Below, in pieces: positions 52,544-63,700 of a DNA stretch of 64,000 nt (positions are counted from its first letter, which is position 1; the number at the start of each line of letters is the position of its first letter). Source of the stretch: Chytridium lagenaria. Its lineage: Eukaryota; Chytridiomycota; Chytridiomycetes; Chytridiales; Chytridiaceae. The notes beneath the pieces are model-generated. The model saw nothing but the letters and a program-made list of their open reading frames with translations. It ran no database searches and was not told where the DNA came from. Position numbers and translations under genes: made by a program. The stretch covers positions 1 to 64,000 of the forward strand of contig JAHLKC010000172.1 of NCBI GenBank assembly GCA_025449115.1. The letters run 5' to 3'.

Positions 52544-54420
52544 CTTGGTGGTGGTGGCGGTTAAACCTGGCTCTTCAGGGACTTCCTGCGTGATCCCACC
52601 CGTAAGGGCTTCATCAGTGTCTACTGCCGTAGTTTCTGTGAAAGAAGGAGTGTGAGCATCAGGTGAGTTTGGGAGGTTGCAGTTACCTCGGAACTCGTAA
52701 TGATTGCCTTCGTCGAATTGCATCGACAGGTCCTTTGGAGCACGCTCCGAACCGTTGAGTTTGGGGAATTTGTGATCAAACCATGTAATGTTGGAATGGT
52801 GAGAAGCAAACTCTTGGCCCGTGTGAATGTCTAGCAGGCGTGCGCGTGAAGGAGATTCTTGGCCAAGGTAGACGCTTTCTTGGACTCTGGAGTTGAATCG
52901 GTGTTGTCGGCGTGATTGCCGGGACTTGGGAACGTGAACGTGCGCAAGACAACCAAACGGGTGGAAGTCTTGCAGCGTGGGTTGGTAGCCGTACAGTGAT
53001 TCGTACGGTGACTTGGTGTTGAGGTCTTTAGTGGATGGTATCCTGTTGTGAAGAGTAGCTACGTGTTGAACTGCGTAGCCCCAACACCAGAGAGGTAATC
53101 GGCACTGGAGCATGATCACTAAAGCCTTAGTGAACACTGTTCGAATGGCTCGTTCTGCAACGCCGTTTTGCCATGAGGAAGAGGGATCCGTCCATTCGGT
53201 GGAGATCTTCTGGTCTTTGCACCATGCCTCAAAATCTTTGCTGCGTAATTCACCTCCGTCGGCACGGAGGGTCTCCACTACTTTGTCGTGGTTGAAATCA
53301 GCTCTGAGGCGTGTGATTATGCGTTTCGCCCATGGAGCTATCTTGTCTTTGGACTGGAGGAGCTCAACCCACGTGTATCCCGTGGCGCTGTCGACTGCGA
53401 CCGCTACGGCCGTGGATCCTTGTGGGGAGCTCTCTGAGGTCCAAAACCAATGTCGAAGTGTAGCCTTTGCAAACGGCGGAGCTTGTGTCGAGTTGAGTCG
53501 ATTTTGATTGTGCGTTGTATCGACTTGCCGCCTGAACAGCTGTCACATGGCTTCAGGAGGTCTACTATCTTGCTGAGTGCTTTGGATCCTGGTATCCCGT
53601 AGGCTGAGCGGTTTTGGAGTATTTTCTTGAGTACCTGCCTTGAGGGATGACCTAGGGACTTGTGAAGGGTTTCCAGCTGCTGTTCCATCTTCTTTACGGC
53701 TACCGCGTCGGTTGTGCCGTCAGAGTGGAAACAGCTGAAGTCCCGTGTGTCGACCACGTTTGCTTGGTGTGATGGAAAGCCGCTTGGAGGACGAGGCGGA
53801 GTTGGTGATATCGTGAGTACGAGTAACTCATTCTCTGTTTGGATGAGCTCAGCAACGTCTGCCTTGTCGACCTCGTGGTGTAGGTAGGTTCCGGTTGATC
53901 CATCTTTGATGAAGATGCCTTGAGCTCGCAGAACGCTTCTTGAGACCAGTCTGACGCGGATTCCGGGTACGTATAGAGCCTTGAACTCCATTTGAGTCCA
54001 AGTTTGGTGTATCCGCTTACTGTGCCGATTAGTTCGCTCTTTTGTCCTGCAAACGCGCCGTCTACTTGGGTGTGGAACGGTTTGGTGTCTTGCAGGTCTG
54101 ACTTGAAAGGTGTTAGAGCGAGGAAGGTTAGACCCGTATCGAAGCACCATTGTGAGATGGTGCTATCGAATCCCTCCAATATCGTGGAGAAAGCGAATTT
54201 GTGGATGAGGTCTTGCTCCGGTATGATGCCTTGGTTTGAGGCATTGTGATGAATGCCCATCCAAACTTGGCTCAGGGGGTTTGTCGGTTGAGACTGATAC
54301 TGACAATGCCTTGGGTTTTGTGGTATCTTGTCTCGCATCTCTGCGCAAAGGGAGAGGAAGTCCTTCACGGTGACCGTTGAGAGATCTAACGATGCCAGCA
54401 TTCGCGATAGGATGTGGAGG
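52544..54420 (-). CDS. Copia protease, gag-pre-integrase and integrase (frame-broken)
   Basis: Order on the minus strand: zinc knuckle CHECHQKGHMRHDC (about 54470-54515, just upstream), protease with CFDTGLTFLALTPF (about 54150), gag-pre-integrase with LETLHKSLGHPSRQVLKKIL and the CDSC pair (about 53560-53680), then the integrase core. Integrase shows LRADGGELRSKDFEAWC and STEWTDPSSSWQNGVAERAI, covering the second Asp and the Glu of DDE; the first Asp falls in a broken stretch near 53400. The tail has FHPFGCLAHVHVPKS. Frame shifts near 53990 and 53400 interrupt it. It inserts element cDNA into the genome. Confidence 0.8.
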
Positions 54421-55369
54421 TGTATGAGGTCTGGGTGGGCCCACCTTCTTCTGAGACGTGGGGCAATCGTGCCTCATGTGCCCCTTTTGATGGCATTCAT
54501 GACAGACGAGGTGGCTGACAAGCCTTCAGTCTGTCAGGTTTGTTCATCTCAAGGAGTTCGAAGTAGGTGTGGCCTGTTGAGGCGATTGAGTTGTCGTATC
54601 CTCCCTTTGCGATCTTTCCGTTTTTGACGGTGTTCATGGTGGGTTTGCTGCCTTTTCCTTTGCCCTTGCCTTTTCCTCCCTTTGTTTCTTGCCCATTTTG
54701 TTGTTTTTGATGGTGACTGTTAGGGCGTCAACTGATTCTGGGTAATCGTCGTCAGCCATGATTGACTGAGTTTGGAGGGAGTTCATATGATCTTGAGGGC
54801 TTCATAAGTGGAGTGGGCGCCTAGTATGTCGCATCTTGCGGCCGTCCAAAGCTTGTTGCCTGACTTGCGGAGACGGATTACGAGATGCTGGCAAAGCTGA
54901 AGTTCGTTGGTGAACTCGCAGCTCTTTGCCTCGTTGAGCGCATCAAACATGGACTTGCCGCGATTGATGTAGGCAGTAGGAGTGTCCGTAGTCTTCCAGG
55001 TATGTTTCTTGAGTGCCTTCCTTAGGTTTGCGATGTACTGTGCTGACCCACTTCCGTGAGTTGACAATAGGTAGGCGTACAATGACCATACTGACAGGTT
55101 GACTCGGGCCCTGCATCGGCGATCTCAGCTCGGATGTCTTTGGTCACATGGGTGAGTATGATCTTGATCAACTTTGCGTTGTTCTCAACCCTTGTAGTGA
55201 CTTCGTCGTCTTCCAGGCCTGGGCTGAAAGATAGTTTCGCTCGTGAGGGCTTCTGAGATCTTCGTGCGGGCCGCGTAGTTGCGGAGACCGAGGGCGAATC
55301 CGACCAGTTTTCGATTCCCTCGAGTATCTCAATCCCCTCTTTACTGTTTGGGGTTTCTCCTTTGGACAT
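54421..55369 (-). CDS. Copia gag (frame-broken)
   Basis: Starts at the Met at 55369 (SKGETPNSKEGIEILEGIEN). A shift near 55090 leads into YLLSTHGSGSAQYIANLRKA, the UBN2-like gag helices (AYINRGKSMFDALNEAKSC, LVIRLRKSGNKLWTAARC), ending about 54783. After further breaks a CX2CX4HX4C zinc knuckle (CHECHQKGHMRHDC) lies at about 54470-54515. The zinc knuckle binds RNA during packaging. Gag and pol probably formed one polyprotein. Confidence 0.7.
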
Positions 55370-55398
55370 GTTGGCAATTGGAGCCTTGACTGCGAATC

Positions 55399-55695
55399 TA
55401 TTAATAAAGTATGACGGTTCTCAATGGAGACCTGTGGATTTATTGATAGAGTGTGTCAGTTGATACAAGAAAGAGGGGAGAAGGCAATGTGCCTTTGTAC
55501 AAGTAGGTGATGTCCGGGCTGGTGGGATGTACAGAGGCTGACGCGTTCAAACGCGTCCTGCCTCGTAAATCCCGTCAGCCCTCCTCTTCTTAACCACTGC
55601 TACGGACTCTCCATGCTTGTAACACGTGGAGTACCGTCACTTTGGTTTTGGTAAGTAATACTCGAGTCCAAGGCTTATGAGACTGAATCTCAACA
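55399..55695 (-). repeat. Copia 5' LTR
   Basis: Direct repeat of the 3' LTR, followed on the minus strand by GATTCGCAGTCAAGGC, the likely primer-binding-site region; I could not match it to a particular tRNA. The first gag Met is at 55369. Confidence 0.93.
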
Positions 55696-55724
55696 TTCTC
55701 GAAAAGGAAAGGAGGTGACAGTTG

Positions 55725-56050
55725 TGTTGGAAATGAATGAAAATGTGGGGATTAGGATTTGTCATTTTTGGGATTTTGCTTGTGGGATTTTGGACGGCGG
55801 CGGGGAATGTGGAAGATGGTGGAATGAACTTACTTTTTGTTAACGATTACTGTTGCTTTCTCTATATGTTTATTGAAGTTTCTATAACGTTCCTTTTGTT
55901 TCTATTGTCTAGTTTATTATCTCCTTTCCTTTACATGTATCTGTCGCGTATAAAAGGCGACGATTTTTCCTCTTGTTTCTTCACCTTTCCAACAATAAAA
56001 ATTCCATTCGCAACTTTCATTTCTAAGAGATTAAGAGTCTGAACGCCCTT
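55725..56050 (+). repeat. Probable 5' LTR/leader of a second Copia element
   Basis: Begins TGTTGGAAATGA, a typical Copia LTR start, has a strong TATA box (CGTATAAAAGGCG, about 55947-55959) and ends shortly before the gag ATG at 56065. No second copy is present because the element is truncated, so its 3' limit is not defined. Confidence 0.45.
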
Positions 56051-56064
56051 CCCTATCACTCACC

Positions 56065-57168
56065 ATGAAAGTCCTCACCTCCTCCTACGTGACCCCACTC
56101 TCCTTCGACGGTGATTTCCTCACTTGGCACGACAATGTACTCGAACTCCTCGCGCGCTCCAAGATCCTTCACACGGTTTCCGAAGAGACAATCAACGAAA
56201 GCGTCAACCCCGGCATCCCCGTGAGTTCGCAGAATCCTTCGGCACCCCAAATGGCCTTGCCGACTTCGTTTGTGCTCAAGACCGTACTACCGATATGCAC
56301 CATTCAACCGAGACGTACGACACCCTTTCCCAGGCACCTACGAAGAAAACCTGAGCGCCATATCAATCATCAAGTCCAACATGGAACCAGAACTTACCGC
56401 ATTCCTCAGTATGCCGCCGTTGCAATGGGAATTTTGCGCCAACAATTTGGTCTCACCACCCATGAGCAACGACAAGCCCTCGTTGACGAGTATCGAAATA
56501 TCAAAATGCTTGAAGGTGAGACTCTTGAGTCTTACCTCAAACGATTCTTCAAGCTCCGAGGACGCGCTCTCAAGGCCGCAGCAGAAGCGACCTCGGACCC
56601 TGAAGCACCATCATTCGGCGACCTCGACACCTTCAAGACCGCAAGGTACATTCCTCTATGCAGGACTTCCTGCAGAAGTCTTTGGTGCCATCAGGAACGC
56701 ACACAGAGCTCGAACAGACATCACCGATATTTCAAGGCAGTCGCTGCCCTTCGAAACGCCGCCAGAGACATTGCACCCCACCGACCCACCAACACGATGC
56801 CGCCCTTCACACCAGAATCATCCGTGGCCCTGGTGGTAGAGTCCAACAGCGACCACGAGGCCCTGGTCTTCCTCCTCGAATCCGACAAGCCCTTGGTGGA
56901 ATTGTTCCAACACGTCGACCACTCCCAAGCAACCAGCAAGTCCGACCCAACCAAAACTCCAACCAACGAGCACCGATGGGCAACCCAGTATCAACAGGAA
57001 CGCTCCCTCCGGACCATCAAACCCCACAAGCGACCAAGCAACAACAGGATCAAACAATCAAGACACACGATGCTTCCGCTGCGGAGATTCAGGACACTTT
57101 GCACGAGAATGCCACCTCCCTCCCAATCAAGAACGAATTCACCTGAACAGACGGAAGCCGACGTTTGA
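56065..57168 (+). CDS. Gag of Copia element 2 (frame-broken)
   Basis: Starts KVLTSSYVTPLSFDGDFLTW, a typical gag N-terminus. After shifts it reads through EYRNIKMLEGETLESYLKRF (the retrotransposon gag helices) and Pro/Gln-rich linker to a zinc knuckle CFRCGDSGHFAREC (about 57071-57112) in another frame. Three frame changes (about 56225, 56500 and 56660) split it. RNA-binding capsid precursor. Confidence 0.72.
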   Translation: MKVLTSSYVTPLSFDGDFLTWHDNVLELLARSKILHTVSEETINESVNPGIPVSSQNPSAPQMALPTSFVLKTVLPICTIQPRRTTPFPRHLRRKPERHINHQVQHGTRTYRIPQYAAVAMGILRQQFGLTTHEQRQALVDEYRNIKMLEGETLESYLKRFFKLRGRALKAAAEATSDPEAPSFGDLDTFKTARYIPLCRTSCRSLWCHQERTQSSNRHHRYFKAVAALRNAARDIAPHRPTNTMPPFTPESSVALVVESNSDHEALVFLLESDKPLVELFQHVDHSQATSKSDPTKTPTNEHRWATQYQQERSLRTIKPHKRPSNNRIKQSRHTMLPLRRFRTLCTRMPPPSQSRTNSPEQTEADV

Positions 57169-57275
57169 TGAAGACAGCTTCATTGAAGACTGGCGTACGA
57201 TGACGAATACGAGCACGAGGAAGACGACGGAGGAAACAACGGAGTTGCTGGGGAGGATTTTACGAGAGCCCGGGT

Positions 57276-58198
57276 TTGAACCGGGCATTCGTTCTAGCAA
57301 CAACCGTAATTTCTCCGGCCTCTTCCCATAATCCCTCATCCTCTTCCTCCTCCCCTCCCTTTCCCTCACCAATTGTCCTTGATAACGGTGCAAATGTAAC
57401 CGCTTTTAAGGACAAAAGGTTCTTTCTTTCCCTAACCCCTCATTTATCAAGTATTGGCACCTCATCCTCTCCTCCCTTCCTCTTCAATCCACCCACTCCG
57501 GCCCACTCAAACTTTCTCTCTCCCGACCACTCCCTAATCATCCCCTCTGCCCGATTCTGTCCCTCCACCCCATGAACATCCTCAGCCAAAACGATTTAGA
57601 ATCCCATGGGTTCTATTTTGTCTCCGTATCCAAGCGACCAGGATGCATCTACAAGCTCGTTGGCTCAGAACCTCTCCATCCACGGATCCTCTTATCGTCA
57701 AGTGCATTAAACGATTCGGACTTCACTTCCTCCCCACCAAAGGCCTCACTAGACACTGGCTGCAAGACCCAACCACCCTGGCCCTCCTCACCAACAAGAC
57801 CCAGCAAGTACTCGGCAAGAACCTCTCCTGAAGCCCTGGAAATCCTCAAGACCTCTTCAAACGCGAGCCTCTCGGGATTCCTCCATCACCACGCTCGCCT
57901 CGGACATCCCTCAGAGGCTCGACTCCAATTCATGATCCGCCACCGCACCACAGCAGACCTTCCTCCCACTCCAATTCACCTTCCCGACCCCTGCCGAGCC
58001 TGCATCATCGCAAAAACCACGCAATCCCCATTCAAGACAACAAAACCCCGCGACACCCTCCCCGGCCAATTCCTGCACATTGATCTCCTCGGGATTACAC
58101 CAACGGGACGAGATGGAGAAAGATATGTCCTCCATGTGGTAGATGATGCTACACGTTTTTCATGGGTGTACCTATTGAAAACAAAAGATGAGTCTTAG
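57276..58198 (+). CDS. Protease and partial integrase of Copia element 2
   Basis: Protease-like PIVLDNGANVTAFKDKRFF (about 57380), with Asn after the catalytic Asp where Ser or Thr is usual, then after a shift NILSQNDLESHGFYF, the gag-pre-integrase (LHHHARLGHPSEARLQF, PCRACIIAKTTQSPFK) and the integrase start LHIDLLGITPTGRDG with VLHVVDDATRFSWVYL. It stops at 58196 just after the second conserved block, so the catalytic triad is incomplete. Confidence 0.72.
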
Positions 58199-58660
58199 GG
58201 TACATGGGGGTGCCCGAGGGTTATCAATTTTTTTGTGTCACTTGACTTAATATGAAATGTAGCCCTCGTTGCGCTGATTACAGAACAGCAATTACCCTCA
58301 AGGAAATTGTCAAAATTGACAGATGTACAAGCCTCGGAAGTTACAAATTTTATTCAGTATAATTAGTAGACTTGTCACAGGTCTACGGCAAGATCTAACG
58401 GATAGATCATACTCATATTTTGCAGAGACGTAGTACTCACGTTGTGCTATAGAATGTATGATTCAGAATAATAACCATGGAAGTAAGGTTTATTATATCA
58501 TTGATGGTTTTAACGTCAAAATTCAAGTTTTTTTAACGGTAACGCCTGAATATAACGTGAACGAACGGATAAAATTTTGTGATGGGTACATAGGGGTCCC
58601 CGAGGGGTTTTTTTTTGGTGACTTAGTAAGAAACGTCGTACATACCGTCACGATGCTGGA
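58199..58660. other. Junction region between Copia 2 and LINE
   Basis: AT-rich, no gene. Two diverged copies of a roughly 50-base motif: GGGTACATGGGGGTGCCCGA at about 58199 and GGGTACATAGGGGTCCCCGA at about 58584, each followed by a T run and GACTTA. Their 385-base spacing brackets the junction. Confidence 0.5.
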
Positions 58661-60737
58661 ATGCTTTTTACCCTTAGGGTTAGGGAAAAAAAAAACTCTT
58701 TTGCACAAAAATCATCCAAAGTGCCTAAAGACTTGAAAACAAAACCTTCGTTGAAGACCCAAACACCCATCGCCGCCACCCAGACATCTGAAACACCGCT
58801 CACTCCTCCTTTACACGCTGCCCAACGTCTCCAGCTTCTTGAGAGAGAAAGCTGGAAGCATTTGGACAAGGATCGGCTGATCTGCCCTATTTGTCATCAA
58901 TCTGGAGTAAAGTGGACCAATAAAGGTCCTTCTGGTAGCCCATCTGCAACAGGAACCCGCCGCTTCTCCATCCGCTGTGACGGTAGCCTTACCGGAACCC
59001 CTTGCGGCCACTCTGGAAGACTCGTTAACATCCTACTACAACAGCAAGACTCGGACTATCTTGATATCGGCCAACAGATCGCTTCTGCACACCAACAGCT
59101 TGAAGTGCTTACCCGATCTGAAGCCGCCGCTTTACGACAACCCAAAACACGAACCTCCAACACACCCAAACGCACCATAGCCCCTCTCTCATCCAACACC
59201 ATCCCATCCATCCTCTCCCACTTCTCACCATCACCTGCCACAATCATTCCAACATCCCATAATCCCTCACCGATCACCCCTCCAACCCTGACTCCCTCTA
59301 CACCGATCCCTTCTACTCTTCCCAGCACACTCCACCAACACTCCGACCTCCCCTCTTCGCTCACCTCCCACACCCAATCTCTCACCTCACAACCATCCCC
59401 CTTACAGAATCGATTCTCGGAATTTTCTTACAACCGATCACGTGACCGACTGACAACCCCAAGCACCCTAGACACATTACAAACAATGTCTTCCTCATCC
59501 AAGAAAACCGTAACCTCCTCATCCTTGTCCACCGCCACTCCATCCTCCCACATCGACCAATCCCACCTCCTCGAACAAGTTTCCCGCATGAGCATCGTCT
59601 TGACAGCCTCCTGGATGAAATCAAAGGACTCCGTAACGACAACGCTCTCCTGCAACAACGTTTAGATGCCAAAGAAGCCGAGATTCGCCGTCTTACTGAT
59701 CCCTCGCCCACTCCAGCGTTGTTCCCATCAAGACATCCATCCCAGCCGACCTATCAATGCTGAGATCGACATGGAGGAAGAAGATGGCGAGGTCTTCGAA
59801 TCCATCCCTGCTACTAAACTTGCCGCATTCAAAGCCGACCTAACCAAGACCGTCGTTAACGAACTCCTAATCGCTATGAAAAACGCGGGGCTTACTCAAG
59901 TTTCCTCCAATCTACCTGCTCCTCGCCGTATACTCCCCAAGACCTTTTCAGAACATTTTGACGTTAACAAACCTCGACCAACACCTGGCCCAATCAGTTT
60001 TGCCGCCGCTGCCAGCAAATAGCTAGAGGAGACGCCACCCCAGAACACGCCGCCCGTATGGTGTTTCGAAGCACCTACCCAAGAAGTACAGTCCCCGGGA
60101 TCACCAATCTATATATGAGAGGCTTCGCCGAACCTGGACCCCTCCGCTATACCATCATCCGCAACGCTCTCCTCACCCTCGGCATCAGTTCTGGTATACT
60201 GGATATGTCCTTTATCGGTAAATCCGTCGTTCATCTTCTCTGCGACTCCTCCAAGGCCGCATTCATTCAAAGCCGACTTACCGATAAGGGTGTCTTCCTT
60301 CCAGCTTTCAACCCATTGGAGGTCCCAGAGCTTGTGGTTCGAACAACAAATCTAAAGAAGAACGAGAGATGGAAGGGCGCCGCAATTGTATCAGACGCCT
60401 TGGAGGCCTCTATGCTCGCGGGGGTCAACAGATTAAAGCCGCATGCCTTGATGGTATTGATGACGATATGGCACATGAGATACGTGCACAAGCGCAGATC
60501 TTTGCTGATGAAAGAGCTCAGAGGGATGCCAGTAGAGTCTTCGATGGACCCACCTCCACTACAGCCCAGCATCGTCCAGTTGCAGTACCTCGCAGTATCC
60601 TGAAGAAAAGAGCCGCCGACGATACACCAACAGCCGCACCAACCTCCTCTAACCGCTTTCAAACCCTGGAAAACGAAGATGATGATGTAATGGAGACAGA
60701 AGTTGACTCAGACATTAATCACCGTGTTAATGCCTGA
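58661..60737 (+). CDS. LINE ORF1 (zinc ribbon, RRM-like; frame-broken)
   Basis: First block to 59665: basic head, LLERESWKHLDKDRLICPIC starting a zinc ribbon whose second half is RRFSIRCDG...GTPCGHSG, then a long Ser/Thr/Pro-rich linker. A break near 59600 leads to an acidic segment (DMEEEDGEVFESIPATKLA, about 59770). A further break gives an RRM-like nucleic-acid-binding segment (GITNLYMRGFAEPGPLRYTI; SFIGKSVVHLLCDSSKAAF, 60090-60270). After one more shift near 60380 it ends with DDDMAHEIRAQAQIFADERA and an acidic tail to 60737. Presumed RNA-binding chaperone of the LINE particle. The zinc ribbon resembles those of transposase-type DNA-binding proteins. Confidence 0.65.
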
Positions 60738-63700
60738 AGACAACGAACAGCATATTTTGAGGATGGATTCTGGAATGCACAAGGATTAAGTGGAAAAGCC
60801 GATTTACTTACTGACACTTGCCTTTCTTTAGATCTTGACCTCATCGCCGTAGCAGAAACCTGGCTATCCCCCACTGACGGCATCCCTATCCGCCGCGTTC
60901 TCATTAACGGTACGGCCCCACCACGACCTCGACACGTCGATGGAGCCGCCACAGGCAGGAAGGGCCAATGGGGAGTTCTCTTAGCTGCACCCGGTGACAG
61001 AGAACTCAGGACGGAAGTGTTGGGGGTGGATGCGGGAGGAAAATGGCTGGCAGTAAAGGTTGGGCTACTTGTGATTATTGTGGGGTACTTACCGCCAATG
61101 GGGGGTAATGGTGTGAACTCGGCGGCTATGTTAGAGGGGTTTGATACTTTTCGTGATGGGATTATGGTGCAATTTCCTACATCACCAATAGTAGTCATTG
61201 GGGACTTTAACGCTAGAATGGGAATACTTACTGGTGATGGAGGTACAACAGGGGATGTGGGTAGGCGAAATGGATGAGTGCCTGGATGGACAATGTGGAA
61301 TGGACGCGTCTGGAGCCTTCGAGGGTAAATGGACGACACACGCTATCAACGGTAACGGCATAACGGACTTTGTTTTCCTCAATACGGCGGCTTTACACCT
61401 GGCACCCACTTAACAGTACATGAAGACCTGACGATGGGAGCGACCACTCGCTCCTAACGTGGAAATCCCCTACCTACCAACTTCTGGAAACCGACCTTTT
61501 CACGTATTAACGCACATAAGTGGTGGGGAGGGACTTGTACAATTTACCGACAACCTACGGAGTCACGCGTCACGGTAATGAGGAATCTGGATAGACTAAA
61601 AGGTGTGGCAGACCGCGGAGGATGATGGATACTTTGGTTCAATGGGAAGATCGACAAGAGACGTGGATGAGGCATCGGAGTGTATAACCCAGTGGCTTAC
61701 TAAAGCGCCGAGACCTCAGTCGGCGGTTCAAGTTCAAAGGCGGAGTCCCACACCCCGGCTTTGACACTCCGCATCTCCAAGCACTACGACGTCTAGCTCA
61801 AGAGGCTCACAACAACTTTCTGACCGCAGAACCGAACATGAAACCCCTTAGATGGCGCTATCGCATGGAGGCCAACCGACTGTACCGCGCCGGTGTCCGA
61901 CTCCATAAAACTCGAATATTTCGCCATACATCTGATGCCATGCTTTCGCAACCCCAAGCCGCAGCTAAGATCATATCCTGTCAACTTGCACGTCAACAAA
62001 GAACACATTGTGCACTGGATCCATCTCGGCTTGACGAATATGCCGCACATTTCGAATCCACTTTTGGAGCTCTCCCCACCGGCACAGCCTTGCCGGATTA
62101 CGCCTTTCTTGAAGATACGGACCCCAAAGTACCTCGCAAAGTTCTGGTTGAACCTACATGGATAACGGAGGCGGTCATGGAAATTGTTTTGCGCGAGACT
62201 CCAGCCGGCAAAGCTACTGGGGAGGACCAAATCTTCGGGGAAATGCTTGCGAGAGCTATCCCTGAAGTCCTACCTCCTCTCCAGTCCTTTTTACTCTTGT
62301 CGTCATCTATAACTGCGTTCCAACCTCGTGGTTGGTTGCGAACGTGGCGTTAGTGTTTAAAAACAAGGGCAATAATCGGGAAATCGTCAATTACCGTCCA
62401 ATCTCGCTCATCTCCGTTATCCGAAAACTCTTTGAAGCGGTCCTTCGCCCTGTGATGGATCGGCGTATCCTACCTTACCTTGACGTAGCCCAAGGTGGTT
62501 TTCGAGCCCAACGCTCCTGTTTGGACCAAGTCTTTAATCTCCACGAAATTATCCAACACCACCCCGGCATCAAGACAATGTACCTCGATATTAAGGCAGC
62601 GTATGATACTGTGGATCGCCGTCTTCTTTGGTCTAAGTTAACCACGTACCTGCACATCCGCGCGTCCCCTGGGCTGGTGTTGCTTATGAGACCGAGACTG
62701 TTACTTCCATCGTTCCCCTCCTCCGTTGTTTGTTTGATTATAACTCTGCTTTCCTCCTCGTTCTTGGCCTTAAATCTCCCCCATCCTTGTACGTCGTGGT
62801 CTCCTTCAAGGGACCCGATTAGCACCATCTTTATTTCTACTGTTTATCAATTCACTCCCATCCCGTCTGAGATCCTTCATGATGTCCCCTCCATCACATG
62901 TGGTGGAGTCCGCATTAACTCCCTTTTTCTAGCTGACGACACGACAATCCTCTCGACAACTTTGGATGGGGTACAGCGTCTCGCTGCCGCCTGCTTTGAA
63001 TGGGTCAGGAAGTCGGGATTGAATACGCGCCAACCAAATCGGCTTTGGTGGTCACAGGAAATGATACGGTGCTGATGGGTGGAGAGATAATTGCCCCAAC
63101 ACCTCCGCAGTATTCCTCGGGATGGTTATGACAGCGGGAGGAGTGGATATCGCGGCTTCTATGGAGAAGCGCGTCAAGAAAGCTACGTTACTTATCAACT
63201 TCTTCCGCAGCAAAGGCATGAACGCATGGGGATGGCGTCCTTCTCTCTCCCTTCTTCTTTTTAAAATGTTTATTAGACCCCTTGTAGAATATGGCTTAGC
63301 CCTCAGACCTCTATCCTCACTCGAGATCCTGCCCCTTCAACACGTCCAAAACCTTGCTCTCCGTTCTATTTTTTCTGTCGCTCGATCCACTAGTATCCCT
63401 TCTCTTCACTTACTTTGCAATATTGTCCCTTTAGCGACGCGTAACCACACCTTGAATGCTTCTTTCTTTTTTCGTTTACATCAAAATAATGACTCTGGCA
63501 ACTTAGCCGCGAGAATTTATCGTCATTCACTCCAACATGTTTTACCTTCATCTTTAGTTCGCTGCACTCACCGTACTTACCGTATCGCAACCCTTTGGCT
63601 ACCGTACTTCCTCACCTTCAAAATCTTGTTTTTAACCTTTTACGACTTACTATTACTACCCAGGTGTCGGCGCTCAGCAGTTCCTCCCCACGCCTCCCTC

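Larger units (their letters stand above)
49886..55695 (-). mobile_element. Ty1/Copia LTR retrotransposon, minus orientation
   Basis: Two 297-300 bp LTRs (49886-50185 and 55399-55695) flank gag, protease, integrase, RT and RNase H in Copia order on the minus strand. A 5-bp target duplication TTCTC sits at 49881-49885 and 55696-55700. LTRs start TGTTGAG and end TTAATA in element orientation, so the 3' end is TA rather than CA. The LTRs differ by small indels only. Gag and protease are frame-broken; pol may contain an intron (52242-52543). Confidence 0.95.
55725..58198 (+). mobile_element. Truncated Ty1/Copia element 2
   Basis: Leader/LTR, gag with zinc knuckle, protease and the start of integrase, then an abrupt end at about 58198 in the middle of the integrase core. 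RT, RNase H and 3' LTR are missing. It lies 25 bases from the right target duplication of the first Copia element, in the opposite orientation, and the two are different families. Confidence 0.75.

Noticed and set aside
57268..57286. tRNA gene on the minus strand: perfect T-arm-like stem-loop GCCCGGTTCAAACCCGGGC
   Set aside because: No complementary acceptor 5' strand, D-arm or A-box is found upstream, the only anticodon-like stem has mismatches, and the stretch lies inside the gag-protease region of Copia element 2.
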